Positions 6,489 to 14,309 of a stretch of 22,048 nucleotides of DNA are shown in pieces. This stretch comes from a virus. The position numbers were made by a program, and so were the translations under genes. Under the pieces are notes generated by a model. That model made no database searches, was not told where the DNA came from, and saw only the letters and a program-made list of their open reading frames with translations. The number at the start of each line of letters is the position of its first letter. Position 1 is the first letter of the stretch. The DNA is taken from IMG/VR virus record IMGVR_UViG_3300021511_000028, positions 1 through 22,048 of that record. One strand, 5' to 3'.

Positions 6489-6503
6489 TCGGACCGGCCT
6501 AGC

Positions 6504-7865
6504 GTGCCAACATTCCGACCACAACCGGGACCACAAGAGGCGTTTTGCGCGTCGCCCGCCGACGTCGTGATCTATGGCGGCGCGCGAGGCGGCGGCAAAT
6601 CATGGGGCCTTTGTTTTGAGGCGGCAAGGAATTGCCGGGTCAGGGGTTACTCCGGGATCATATTCCGGCGCACGTCGCCCGAGCTGACCGGCGGCGGATC
6701 GATCTGGGAGGAATCGCAGAAAATCTATCCGTTCCTTGGAGGCCGCCCGCGCGAAAACGTGTTGGATTGGGTTTTTTCCTCTGGCGCACGGATCGAATTC
6801 TCACACCTCCAATATGCAAAAGACGCGGCCGCGCACCAATCCAAACAATACGCGTTTATTGGATTCGACGAGTTGACGCATTTTGAGGCGTCGCAATTCT
6901 GGTTTTTGCTTTCCTCGAACCGATCGACGTGCGGCGTCAAACCCTACATTCGCGCCGCGACCAATCCGGATCCAGATTCGTGGGTCCGCCATTTGATCGA
7001 TTGGTGGATCGGTCCCGACGGGTTCGCCATTCCTAGCCGGTCGGGCGTGATCCGTTGGTTCGTGAGGTCGGGCGACGAGTTGCATTGGTCAAGCAACCGC
7101 GAGGAATTACAGGCGCGCTATCCGGAGATCCCGTGTCTGTCGTTGACGTTCATTCCGGCGACGTTGGCCGACAACCCGGCATTGACCGAGGCCGATCCAA
7201 CGTATCGCGGGAAATTGCTGGCGTTGCCTCGAGTATTGCGCGAACGATTCCTAGGCGGGAATTGGGACGTTCGCCCGTCGGCCGGAATGTATTTCCAACG
7301 GTCGTTTTTCGAGGTCGTCGACGCGTGCCCGGCAGAGGTTGTTGCGCGCGTTCGCGGTTGGGACAAGGCCGCAACCAAGCCGAACGCCGAGAACCCCGAT
7401 CCGGATTGGACGGCAGGCATTCGATATGCGAAAACACCGGCGGGTTTGTTTTTCATTGAACATATTGAACGGTTCCGCGAGGGACCAGCCGGGACGGAGT
7501 CGAGAATCGTAAACACGACAAAAGGCGACGGCCCATTGGTTCACTCGGCCCATTGGCAGGATCCGGGCGCCGCCGGAAAAATGGAAATCGATCACTATGT
7601 TCGGCTTCTATCCGGGTACGTTGTCCATTCTCACCGCGCGTCAAAAGACAAGATCACGTTTTGCGAACCCGTGTCGGCGCAAGCGGAACATGGGAACGTG
7701 AAAGTCGTCCGCGGCAAATGGAACGAGGCGTTTTTTCGCGAGGCCGAGGCGTTCCCGCCGCCTCCAAACAAGGGACACGACGACCAGATTGACGGCCTAT
7801 CCGTTTCGCATTTAGATATCACAGGATCGGATCTCGATCGGGTCCGAATGTTGCTCGAGTATTGA
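6504..7865 (+). CDS. Terminase large subunit
   Basis: The 453-residue protein is the packaging motor and nuclease. Walker A is G-A-R-G-G-G-K-S at 26-33, the F-R-R-T segment is at 54-57, and Walker B I-G-F-D-E is at 119-123. The C-terminal RNase H-like nuclease shows G-W-D-K-A-A near residue 273 and G-H-D-D-Q-I-D-G-L-S at 424-433, with the expected metal-binding Asp residues. The length is normal. The start is GTG 6504: no upstream ATG in this frame is available and the Walker A position fits. A Shine-Dalgarno is weak, so coupling to the upstream short frame is possible. The portal follows after 11 bases. Confidence 0.95.
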   Translation: MPTFRPQPGPQEAFCASPADVVIYGGARGGGKSWGLCFEAARNCRVRGYSGIIFRRTSPELTGGGSIWEESQKIYPFLGGRPRENVLDWVFSSGARIEFSHLQYAKDAAAHQSKQYAFIGFDELTHFEASQFWFLLSSNRSTCGVKPYIRAATNPDPDSWVRHLIDWWIGPDGFAIPSRSGVIRWFVRSGDELHWSSNREELQARYPEIPCLSLTFIPATLADNPALTEADPTYRGKLLALPRVLRERFLGGNWDVRPSAGMYFQRSFFEVVDACPAEVVARVRGWDKAATKPNAENPDPDWTAGIRYAKTPAGLFFIEHIERFREGPAGTESRIVNTTKGDGPLVHSAHWQDPGAAGKMEIDHYVRLLSGYVVHSHRASKDKITFCEPVSAQAEHGNVKVVRGKWNEAFFREAEAFPPPPNKGHDDQIDGLSVSHLDITGSDLDRVRMLLEY

Positions 7866-7876
7866 AAGGGCGCGCC

Positions 7877-9634
7877 ATGACAGACACCGCAAAAAAGAAT
7901 GACGCCGTCAACGACGGTTGGGAAAACCTAGCGACCGGCCTCGGGCGCATGGGGCGCGACAAACGAACGGGCGCCGAGATCGTCCCGGCCGCGCCAAACA
8001 CACATTACAAACGATGGGAAAACCTGTACTCGGCCGACGATATCGCGGCAACGATCGCAGAATTGCCGGCGCGCGAAATGGTGCGCGAATGGATCAACGT
8101 CCAGACCGACGACGGCGACGCCGACGGCGACGGTTCACCTCGAGAACAAGAAACGGTCGAGGAAAGGATCACGGCAGGCAAACGAATGATCCAACGCCTC
8201 GAGGAATTGAACGCGCAACAAGCCGTGTTTGAGGCGATAGTTTGGGCTCGCGTGTTCGGCGGGTCGTTGATCTTGTTGGGCGCCGACGACGGCAAGGATA
8301 TGTCGGAACCTCTCGACGTGGATTCAATCCGAACCCTCGACACGTTGACCGTTCTTGACCGTTGGGACGTCCGGATCGTGAAATGGGACGGCGACATACA
8401 TTCGAAAAACGCGTTCGGCGGTTCCAATTTTGGCAAGCCGTTGACCTATTCGATCAACCAAGACGTCGGGCACGCCGGCGCGACCGCCGCGGTCAACGTC
8501 GGCGAGATCCACTATTCGCGGTTTATCCGATTCGACGGCCCGTTGACCTCCCGGCGTCGGATCAAAGAAAACGGCGGTTGGCATGATTCGATCTATGCGA
8601 GGGTAGAGGAGATATTGCGCGATTACGGTACGGCCTGGGGCGGCGTCGCCGCCGTTTTGCAGGATTTCGCGCAAGGCGTTTACAAGATCAAACACCTAGC
8701 GGAAATGCTGCGATCGGATACCGAAACCGGCGAAAACAAGGTGTTGGAACGCCTCAAGTATCTGGACATTTGTCGATCGGTTGTGCGCGCAATCCCTGTC
8801 GACGCCGACGCCGAGGATTTCGAACGCAAGGCGACGCCGTTAAGCGGGATTCCGGAAACGCTGGATCGGTTTTCGTTGCGTCTGTCGGCCGCGGCGCGAA
8901 TGCCTGTTTCGTTGCTACTCGGCCAATCGCCGGCCGGCCTACAGGCGACGGGCGATAGCGACATTCGCTTTTTTTACGACTCGATCAAATCCTACCAGCA
9001 AACCGGGTTGCGCCCTCGCCTCGAGTATCTATTGCGCCTGATCTTCAAATCCGCGGACGGCCCGACGCAAGGCAAGGAACCGGAAAATTGGTCGTTCGCG
9101 TTCAACGACCTATGGCAATCGACCGAGGAACAAAAGGCGACAACTCGCAAGACGCAAGCGGAAACCGACGCGTTGTATATGCAATGGGACGTCTTGTCGC
9201 CCGACGAGGTCGCGATCTCGAGGTTCGCCGGCGACGAATATTCGGCCGATACCGTGTTGGATATGGAAAAACGGATCGAGGATCGGTTGTCCGAGGAAAT
9301 GGACCCGGACCCGGACCCGGAACCGGCGCCGTTGTTCCCGCCGCCGCGACCTGGAGAACCGGAACCAACAACGCCGGACGGGTTGCAGGGATCCAACGCG
9401 GCGCAAGACGCCGCCGACGTCCAATCGTTGGTTTTTTCGAAAACCCATTTCGACGCGGCCTCGGCCGCGCGTTGGGCCGACGCGCAAGGGTTCAAATCCG
9501 ACAACGTCGAGGAAACCGACACGTCGATCCGGTTGCGCCAACGAGGCGCCGCCGAGTTTGACGACGACTCGTTGCGCGTCGCCAATTGTCGAGGCGTTCA
9601 AGGGGTTCAGGCGGTGATCGGTCGTCCCGTATGA
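7877..9634 (+). CDS. Portal protein (DUF1073 type) with extra C-terminal module
   Basis: This 585-residue protein follows the large terminase directly, as portals do. It has the DUF1073 pattern: E-L-P-A-R-E-M-V-R-E-W near residue 60, W-A-R-V-F-G-G-S-L-I-L-L in the first third, and A-A-R-M-P-V-S-L-L-L-G-Q-S-P-A-G-L in the middle. The portal forms the twelve-subunit ring through which DNA enters and leaves the head. After about residue 470 comes a D-P-D-P-D-P-E-P linker and Pro-rich stretch, then a separate module of about 70 residues (F-D-A-A-S-A-A-R-W, R-L-R-Q-R, V-Q-A-V-I-G-R-P). I prefer ATG 7877, with AAGGG seven bases before it, to TTG 7862. Confidence 0.9.
   Translation: MTDTAKKNDAVNDGWENLATGLGRMGRDKRTGAEIVPAAPNTHYKRWENLYSADDIAATIAELPAREMVREWINVQTDDGDADGDGSPREQETVEERITAGKRMIQRLEELNAQQAVFEAIVWARVFGGSLILLGADDGKDMSEPLDVDSIRTLDTLTVLDRWDVRIVKWDGDIHSKNAFGGSNFGKPLTYSINQDVGHAGATAAVNVGEIHYSRFIRFDGPLTSRRRIKENGGWHDSIYARVEEILRDYGTAWGGVAAVLQDFAQGVYKIKHLAEMLRSDTETGENKVLERLKYLDICRSVVRAIPVDADAEDFERKATPLSGIPETLDRFSLRLSAAARMPVSLLLGQSPAGLQATGDSDIRFFYDSIKSYQQTGLRPRLEYLLRLIFKSADGPTQGKEPENWSFAFNDLWQSTEEQKATTRKTQAETDALYMQWDVLSPDEVAISRFAGDEYSADTVLDMEKRIEDRLSEEMDPDPDPEPAPLFPPPRPGEPEPTTPDGLQGSNAAQDAADVQSLVFSKTHFDAASAARWADAQGFKSDNVEETDTSIRLRQRGAAEFDDDSLRVANCRGVQGVQAVIGRPV
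9301..9318 (+). repeat. Tandem hexamer GGACCC x3 in the portal linker
   Basis: Three perfect copies of GGACCC encode alternating Asp-Pro in the linker between the portal core and its C-terminal module, continued by Glu-Pro. Such short repeats can change length by slippage, so the linker length may differ among relatives. Confidence 0.75.
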
Positions 9635-10737
9635 CGTCGATTGTTGATCAGGTTTTGCGCGTCAAACAAACGCGCAATGGACGGCGCCCAAAAATACCGA
9701 GGGCGCCGAAACAGGCGACCGGGAAAACGATTGAACGGGAGTATTGGGCCAAGGTCCGGCATTTATTGCAACCCGCCCGCGCGTTGATCGACGAGTTGTT
9801 GGCGCCGCAACTCGAGCGAATCGGTCGAATGGCTGGCGTTGGCATGCGTCGCGACGTCGCGCAACTCGACGCCGAACCATGGGCCGACGTTGTCGCGTCA
9901 ATCATGGCCGAGGTGCGCAAGCAATACGACGCGGCGACGTCGACAGAGATCGAGTCGGTTGTTTCGGAATTCGGGTCGCAAACTGACGCGTTCAACATGG
10001 TAGAGGTTCGGCGTCAAATGAGATCCATGCTGGGGATCGATATCTGGACCGAGATTCCGGAGATCGGCCCAATGCTACAGGCTTGGGGCGTCGACAATGT
10101 CGGCCTGATCAAATCTATTCCTGAAACCTATTTTTCCCAGGTCGAGGGAATGGTTTTGCGTTCGTTCAACGCGGGAACGAGGGCCGAGGAATTGGCGCCA
10201 AGGATCGCAAAGCGTTTCGCCGTTTCCGAATCCCGCGGAATGTTGATCGCGCGCGACCAAATCTCGAAATTGACCGGCGACCTAACGAGGCAACGGCAAA
10301 CGTCCCTCGGGATCGAGAAATACCGTTGGCGAACCTCGCAAGACGAACGCGTTAGGGCGTCGCACCGTCGCCTGAACAACAAGGTTTTTTCTTGGGACAA
10401 ACCGCCGGTTACCAATTCAGCCGGCGATCGGAACCATCCCGGCGGCGATTACCAATGTCGTTGCACGGCCGAACCGGTGATCGGCGATTTGTTGGACGAC
10501 GACGAGGCCGCGGCGGCGCGGAAAAAAAGCAAAACGCCATGGGGTAAAGCCGGATTCACAAAGGAACAACGCGGCCTGTACAAGGCGACCGAGGGCCCCA
10601 ACGCCGGATTGGAGATCCGCGAGGGTCCAAATGGTTGGATGGTAAACGGCGGCGGATTCCGCGGGACGCAATTCCAATCGTTGCGCGAGGCCGTTTCGGG
10701 GATCGAGTATCACAGGAAACGCGGCGACGTCCCATAG
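9631..10737 (+). CDS. Mu F-like minor head protein (SPP1 gp7-type)
   Basis: The 368-residue protein is the minor head or head-morphogenesis protein that sits with the portal. The diagnostic part is at about residues 229-280: Y-R-W-R-T-S-Q-D-E-R-V-R-A-S-H, then V-F-S-W-D-K-P-P, and H-P-G-G-D-Y-Q-C-R-C. This is the conserved block of the Phage_Mu_F / SPP1 gp7 family. The N-terminal two thirds are helical and charged. The last 70 residues (from about T-P-W-G-K-A-G-F) form an extra segment with Gly-rich strands. It starts in an ATGA overlap with the portal. Family members go into the head in a few copies and in some phages are injected with DNA. Confidence 0.9.
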   Translation: MTSIVDQVLRVKQTRNGRRPKIPRAPKQATGKTIEREYWAKVRHLLQPARALIDELLAPQLERIGRMAGVGMRRDVAQLDAEPWADVVASIMAEVRKQYDAATSTEIESVVSEFGSQTDAFNMVEVRRQMRSMLGIDIWTEIPEIGPMLQAWGVDNVGLIKSIPETYFSQVEGMVLRSFNAGTRAEELAPRIAKRFAVSESRGMLIARDQISKLTGDLTRQRQTSLGIEKYRWRTSQDERVRASHRRLNNKVFSWDKPPVTNSAGDRNHPGGDYQCRCTAEPVIGDLLDDDEAAAARKKSKTPWGKAGFTKEQRGLYKATEGPNAGLEIREGPNGWMVNGGGFRGTQFQSLREAVSGIEYHRKRGDVP

Positions 10738-10743
10738 CCCAAT

Positions 10744-10777
10744 TTGACACCGCGCCCGGCGTTGGGTCATATTGACC
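10744..10777 (+). promoter_or_regulatory. Candidate sigma-70-type promoter before the protease/scaffold gene
   Basis: TTGACA at 10744-10749 is a perfect -35 match. CATATT at 10768-10773 (18-base spacing) matches four of six bases of a -10 element. The 68-base gap at 10738-10805 is the longest non-coding stretch in the window, which supports a regulatory role. Transcription from here would raise protease, scaffold, cement and capsid expression. The -10 element is imperfect and the host's consensus is unknown. Confidence 0.4.
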
Positions 10778-10778
10778 C
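10764..10778. promoter_or_regulatory. Perfect 6-bp dyad (operator candidate)
   Basis: GGGTCA, three bases TAT, then TGACCC form a perfect inverted repeat. It covers the candidate -10 element, where a bound dimeric regulator would block transcription. As RNA it would be only a short hairpin with a 3-base loop and no following T-run, so it is a poor terminator. No regulator gene is in the window to pair with it. Confidence 0.35.
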
Positions 10779-10805
10779 GGGATAGTTGTTGATCGAGGGT
10801 CACGA

Positions 10806-12056
10806 ATGCGCGTCAAACGATTTGATTTCGGATCCATTTCTAGCGTTGAACGACTCGACAACGGTTTTTTGCGTTGCCCGGGTCGAATCACCCGGACCGG
10901 CGTGTTCGCCTACCGCGACGCCGCCGGCAAGGTTCGAAACGAGTTGCGGTTACCCGTCGAGGTGTTTGACGCCGAATCGTTGCGTTCGTTCGGCCTCGCG
11001 CCGTTGACGAACAATCATCCTCCGGAAAACCTCGACGTTACCAACACGAGAAAATACCAGGTCGGAACCGTCGCCGAACCAAAGGCCGACGGCGGGTTTG
11101 TTGCCGCGACGGTACAAATCACCGACGCCGACGCGATCGCCGCGGTCGAATCAGGAAAACAGGAATTGTCCTGCGGCTATGTGTGCGACCTCGATTTTTC
11201 GCCCGGCGTTACTGCCGGAATCGAAGGGATTCCCGACGGTTTGCGTTTTGACGCAATCCAACGCCAGATCCGCGGGAATCATGTTGCCATTGTTGAAAAG
11301 GGGCGCGCCGGCGCCGAGGCGAGTTTGCGCCTCGATTCGGGCGACGCCATTTGCGACGACGCCGCCGGCGTTTTGCAATCTGAACAGAATCAGGATAAAA
11401 CGCCGCCAAACCTTGGAGGGTCGATAATGAAAATCACCGTCGACGGTATCACCTTGGATCTCGACGAGAACGCCGGCCAAAACGTGGCCAAGGCGATTTC
11501 GCGCCGGGACAACGAGATCGAAACCATGCAAAACGACGCAAAGGCGCAAGCCGAGTCGATTGCAAAAGAAAAGGCCCGCGCCGACAAGGCGACCGAGGAT
11601 TTGGAGGCGTTGCAAAAGAAGCATGACGACGCGACCTCGGCCGATTCCGTCCGCGAGGCGATCAATTCGCGCCTCGGCCTCGAGCGTTCCGCCCTCGAAA
11701 TCCTCGGCGAGAAAACCGACGACGGCAAGGATTGGAAATTGGACGTCATGACCGACGACGAGATCCGCAAAGACGTGATCGTCAAAACGTCGCCGACCGC
11801 CGCCGACAAACTCGACGACGCCGATCCGGTCTACATCGCCGCCCGTTTCGATCAAGCGATCGACACGTTCAAGGCGACCGCCGCCGACGACGACGACAAG
11901 GGCAAGACGAGAAATGACGGCCTCGACCGCGCCCGCGCCGCCGCGAACAATCCGGCCGGCCCAAAGAACGACGCCGCCGACGCCCGTTCCCGAATGGTCG
12001 TCGATCACTACAATGCCGGACGCCGACCAATCGGCGCCGCCGCCTCGGAGGGTTGA
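10806..12056 (+). CDS. DUF2213 head maturation protease fused to scaffold
   Basis: The 416-residue protein has an N-terminal protease of the DUF2213 type and a C-terminal scaffold. In the protease, L-T-N-N-H-P-P (His71), Q-E-L-S-C-G-Y (Ser122) and I-R-G-N-H-V-A-I-V (His159) are candidates for a Ser-His-His triad like that of herpesvirus assemblin-fold enzymes. From about residue 208 the protein becomes a charged coiled coil, then an acidic, Asp/Ala-rich tail, as in scaffolds. Such fusions control capsid assembly and then degrade the scaffold. ATG 10806 has GAGGG at 10795-10799. An internal start at 11427 likely makes scaffold alone. It lies between the minor head and cement genes. Triad assignments are inferred from motif position. 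Confidence 0.88.
   Translation: MRVKRFDFGSISSVERLDNGFLRCPGRITRTGVFAYRDAAGKVRNELRLPVEVFDAESLRSFGLAPLTNNHPPENLDVTNTRKYQVGTVAEPKADGGFVAATVQITDADAIAAVESGKQELSCGYVCDLDFSPGVTAGIEGIPDGLRFDAIQRQIRGNHVAIVEKGRAGAEASLRLDSGDAICDDAAGVLQSEQNQDKTPPNLGGSIMKITVDGITLDLDENAGQNVAKAISRRDNEIETMQNDAKAQAESIAKEKARADKATEDLEALQKKHDDATSADSVREAINSRLGLERSALEILGEKTDDGKDWKLDVMTDDEIRKDVIVKTSPTAADKLDDADPVYIAARFDQAIDTFKATAADDDDKGKTRNDGLDRARAAANNPAGPKNDAADARSRMVVDHYNAGRRPIGAAASEG
11427..12056 (+). CDS. Nested scaffold protein from an internal in-frame start
   Basis: Within the protease gene, GGAGGG at 11415-11420 stands six bases before an in-frame ATG at 11427. This is a stronger ribosome-binding site than the one at the start of the whole gene. 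Translation from here would give a 209-residue scaffold lacking the protease: about 15 N-terminal residues in a beta-like stretch, a coiled coil (E-I-E-T-M-Q-N-D-A-K through L-E-A-L-Q-K-K-H), then a mixed and finally Asp/Ala-rich tail. The same arrangement is known for lambda C and Nu3. No protein evidence is available here; the call rests on the site and the domain boundary. Confidence 0.72.
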   Translation: MKITVDGITLDLDENAGQNVAKAISRRDNEIETMQNDAKAQAESIAKEKARADKATEDLEALQKKHDDATSADSVREAINSRLGLERSALEILGEKTDDGKDWKLDVMTDDEIRKDVIVKTSPTAADKLDDADPVYIAARFDQAIDTFKATAADDDDKGKTRNDGLDRARAAANNPAGPKNDAADARSRMVVDHYNAGRRPIGAAASEG

Positions 12057-12059
12057 TCA

Positions 12060-12539
12060 ATGAGTCAAACCGTTTACAACACCGAATTCGCGCAAGCGTT
12101 CCCGGGCCTCATTGCCGACGCGGCAACACCGCCCGACATTCTGTCCCGTGCCAACGAGGAGTCGTCAAACGTCCCGTTCGGCCTCGCGGTCATTCCCGGA
12201 ACAGACGGGTTTGAGCAATTCCTTTTGCCCTCGGCGACGGGTCAGGTTTGCCTTGGCGTTCTCGCGCATGCGCACAACCGCGAGGATCCGGAGGCCGACG
12301 GGTTGAACGAGGGCGAGGTTGGCGACGTTCTCAAACGCGGCCGAATTTGGGTCGTGACCGAGGAAGCCGTTGACGTCGATTCGGACGTGTATTTTCGACA
12401 CACCGTCAACACAACCGAGCAAATCGGCGCATTCCGAACCGACGCCGACACCGACAAGGCGGACCAGATCACGAACGCCCGTTGGGTCGCCGCGACCTCG
12501 GCCGCCGGGATCGCACAACTCGATATCTCGTTGCCGTAA
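12060..12539 (+). CDS. Head cement/decoration-like structural protein
   Basis: The 159-residue protein has the pattern Y-N-T-E-F-A-Q-A-F-P-G-L-I-A-D, then S-R-A-N-E-E, N-V-P-F-G-L-A-V and later V-T-E-E-A-V-D-V-D-S-D-V-Y-F-R. That is the plan of the small beta-rich structural cement (Gp24-like) proteins placed just before the DUF2184 capsid gene. They bind the outside of the shell and stabilise it. No catalytic motif is present. ATG 12060 has GGAGGG at 12047-12052, a strong site, in keeping with high-level expression. A 25-base gap with another strong SD separates it from the capsid gene. Confidence 0.8.
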   Translation: MSQTVYNTEFAQAFPGLIADAATPPDILSRANEESSNVPFGLAVIPGTDGFEQFLLPSATGQVCLGVLAHAHNREDPEADGLNEGEVGDVLKRGRIWVVTEEAVDVDSDVYFRHTVNTTEQIGAFRTDADTDKADQITNARWVAATSAAGIAQLDISLP

Positions 12540-12564
12540 CGGCGGGAAAGGATAGGGGATCAAC

Positions 12565-13494
12565 ATGAAAACCAAATGGACGCACCTCGACGCCGCCGAA
12601 TCCGCGTTTTTCGAACGCGAATTGGAGCACGTCTATTCGCGAACCTATGACATTCGGTATCCGAATCTCAGGGCGCGCGAGTTTGTCCCGGTTTCCAACG
12701 AGGCCGGCGCCGGCGCGTTGACCGTCACCTATCGGCAATTCGATCAATTCGGTCGGGCCAAGGTGATTTCACACAACGCCAAGGATTTGCCGCGCGTTGA
12801 TATCTCCGGAAAAGAATTCCCGCGGCCGATTCGAGAGGTCGGCGACGCGTACGCCTGGAACCTGAAAGAATTGCGATCCGCAATGATGGCCGGGCGCCCG
12901 TTGAACGACCGCCGCGCCTCGACCGCACGTCGCGCGATCGAGGAATTGTTGGACTACATCGCATGTTTCGGTTCGCCGGATCATGGGATTGCCGACGGGT
13001 TCCTAAACAACGCGGCGATCACGCCAGAGGCGGCGAGTGATTCGTGGGCCGACTATGTCGCGGCCGACACAAAGAATCTGATTGTCGCCGAGGTTTCGGA
13101 CGCGATCCAGAGAATCGTTGACGGTACGAACGGCATTTTTATGCCGACGACCGTTTTGATTCCAATCGCCCAACACGCGTTGATCGCAACGACTCCGTTT
13201 GGCGACAACTCCGACAAAACGATCCTCGATTTCATGTTGGCGAATTTTGCCCGCGCCTATCCCGGGTTCTCGATCGAACCATGGTATCGGTGCAAGACGG
13301 CAGGCGCGGCAGGCGTGACCCGAATGGTCACCTATGCGCGTTCGCCCGAGGTCGTCCAACAAGAGATCGCAAACGAGTTTGAGCAATTGCCGGTCCAGGA
13401 ACAAGGCTTGGAATTCGTCGTGAATTGTTGGGCCTCGACCGGCGGAACGGCGATTTATTATCCCGGCGCGGTTGATTACGTCGACGGGATCTAA
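12565..13494 (+). CDS. Major capsid protein (DUF2184 family)
   Basis: This 309-residue protein is expected to form the shell with an HK97-type fold. It fits DUF2184 capsid proteins: aromatic, charged N-terminal helix (E-S-A-F-F-E-R-E-L-E), Y-R-Q-F-D-Q-F-G-R-A-K-V-I, then R-A-I-E-E-L-L-D-Y-I-A-C-F-G near the middle, P-T-T-V-L-I-P near residue 193, and a C-terminal Y-Y-P-G-A-V-D-Y-V-D-G-I. There is no long N-terminal scaffold-like extension, which agrees with a separate scaffold gene. GGATAGGGG before ATG 12565 is a good ribosome-binding site. Position after protease, scaffold and cement is the standard order. No other product in the window could be the shell protein. Confidence 0.92.
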   Translation: MKTKWTHLDAAESAFFERELEHVYSRTYDIRYPNLRAREFVPVSNEAGAGALTVTYRQFDQFGRAKVISHNAKDLPRVDISGKEFPRPIREVGDAYAWNLKELRSAMMAGRPLNDRRASTARRAIEELLDYIACFGSPDHGIADGFLNNAAITPEAASDSWADYVAADTKNLIVAEVSDAIQRIVDGTNGIFMPTTVLIPIAQHALIATTPFGDNSDKTILDFMLANFARAYPGFSIEPWYRCKTAGAAGVTRMVTYARSPEVVQQEIANEFEQLPVQEQGLEFVVNCWASTGGTAIYYPGAVDYVDGI

Positions 13495-13496
13495 CC

Positions 13497-13943
13497 GTGG
13501 TTCGCGTTTTGAACCACGGGAAAGGCGCCGTCGGCCTTGGCCGCGGGCGTTCGGTCAAGTTACGCCCGGGGATCAACGACGTCGACGCGGCCATTTGGAC
13601 GGCCGCCGAGTCGTCGCCAATGGTCAAGGCGTTACTGGGCCTCGGTAAAAACGGAGGGTTGACGGTTGGAGGCGCGGCGGAAACGCCGACGCCACAACCC
13701 CAACCGCCGACGCCGATCCTCGACGAGGTGACGGAACCGGAGATCGCCGACGAGGTTGACGACGAAACCGATCCGGTCACCGTTCCCGACCTTGGAGAAA
13801 TGAACGCCGCCGACGCAAAAGAAACCGTCGCCGAATGCGACGACCTCGAGGTTTTGGTGGAATGGTTGCGAATCGAGGGCCGCAAAACGGTTGTCGCGGC
13901 GATCGACAAACGATTGGCGACGTTGCAGAATGACGACGCCTAG
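13497..13943 (+). CDS. Small head-associated protein with Pro/acidic linker
   Basis: The 148-residue protein has three parts. An N-terminal basic region (about residues 1-50) has short beta strands. A linker (about 58-105) is rich in Pro, Thr, Gln, Glu and Asp. A C-terminal helical module (about 100-145) has the pattern A-A-D-A-K-E-T-V-A-E-C-D-D-L-E-V-L and E-G-R-K-T-V-V-A-A-I-D-K-R-L. Similar modules with paired Leu/Glu repeats occur in phage head or neck proteins; the role is unknown to me. GTG 13497 comes two bases after the capsid stop, so translation is likely coupled. No ATG in frame is better placed. Confidence 0.68.
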   Translation: MVRVLNHGKGAVGLGRGRSVKLRPGINDVDAAIWTAAESSPMVKALLGLGKNGGLTVGGAAETPTPQPQPPTPILDEVTEPEIADEVDDETDPVTVPDLGEMNAADAKETVAECDDLEVLVEWLRIEGRKTVVAAIDKRLATLQNDDA

Positions 13944-13958
13944 GAAAAAGGATCCGCA

Positions 13959-14309
13959 ATGGCCGTTACGCCGGCAACAATTCGCGAGGTTTTGACCGAA
14001 TTTGCCCAGGTATCAGCAACCCGGATCCAGATATTCCTAGATTTCGCAGAACAACAATTGAACGCGCAAGCTTGGGGCAACAAGGCCGATCAAGGGTTGA
14101 TCTACCTAACCGGGCACCTATTGAAGATCGACGCCGAGGCCGCGTCGGGCGGCGGCGCGGCCGGTCCTGTTTCCGCCGAGTCGGTCGGTCAAGTATCGGC
14201 CTCGTATCAGATCGGCGAGTCGTTCGCCGATTCCGAGTTTGGGTCAACGGTCTACGGGCGCCGATACCTCGAATTGGCGAAAACAGTTTTTGCCTGCCGG
14301 TGTTTGTGA
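13959..14309 (+). CDS. DUF4054 head-tail adaptor
   Basis: The 116-residue protein has the plan of DUF4054 connectors: an N-terminal helix I-R-E-V-L-T-E-F-A-Q-V, then W-G-N-K-A-D-Q-G-L-I-Y-L-T-G-H-L-L, a Gly/Ala/Ser-rich loop, and a C-terminal part with S-E-F-G-S-T-V-Y-G-R-R-Y-L-E-L-A. It belongs to the group of adaptor proteins that bind below the portal. The order after the capsid gene supports this. AGGAAAAAGGA lies upstream of ATG 13959. The stop at 14307-14309 touches the next start, which suggests translational coupling. Confidence 0.85.
   Translation: MAVTPATIREVLTEFAQVSATRIQIFLDFAEQQLNAQAWGNKADQGLIYLTGHLLKIDAEAASGGGAAGPVSAESVGQVSASYQIGESFADSEFGSTVYGRRYLELAKTVFACRCL

Noticed and set aside
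9391-9634. Anti-CBASS Acb1-like domain at the end of the portal
   Set aside because: Some DUF1073 portals carry a 2H phosphoesterase, but the paired His-x-Thr/Ser motifs are absent here.
11151-12008. A 285-codon open frame on the - strand across the protease/scaffold gene
   Set aside because: The sense frame has clear protease motifs and a coiled coil; the antisense product shows only composition bias and no start signal.
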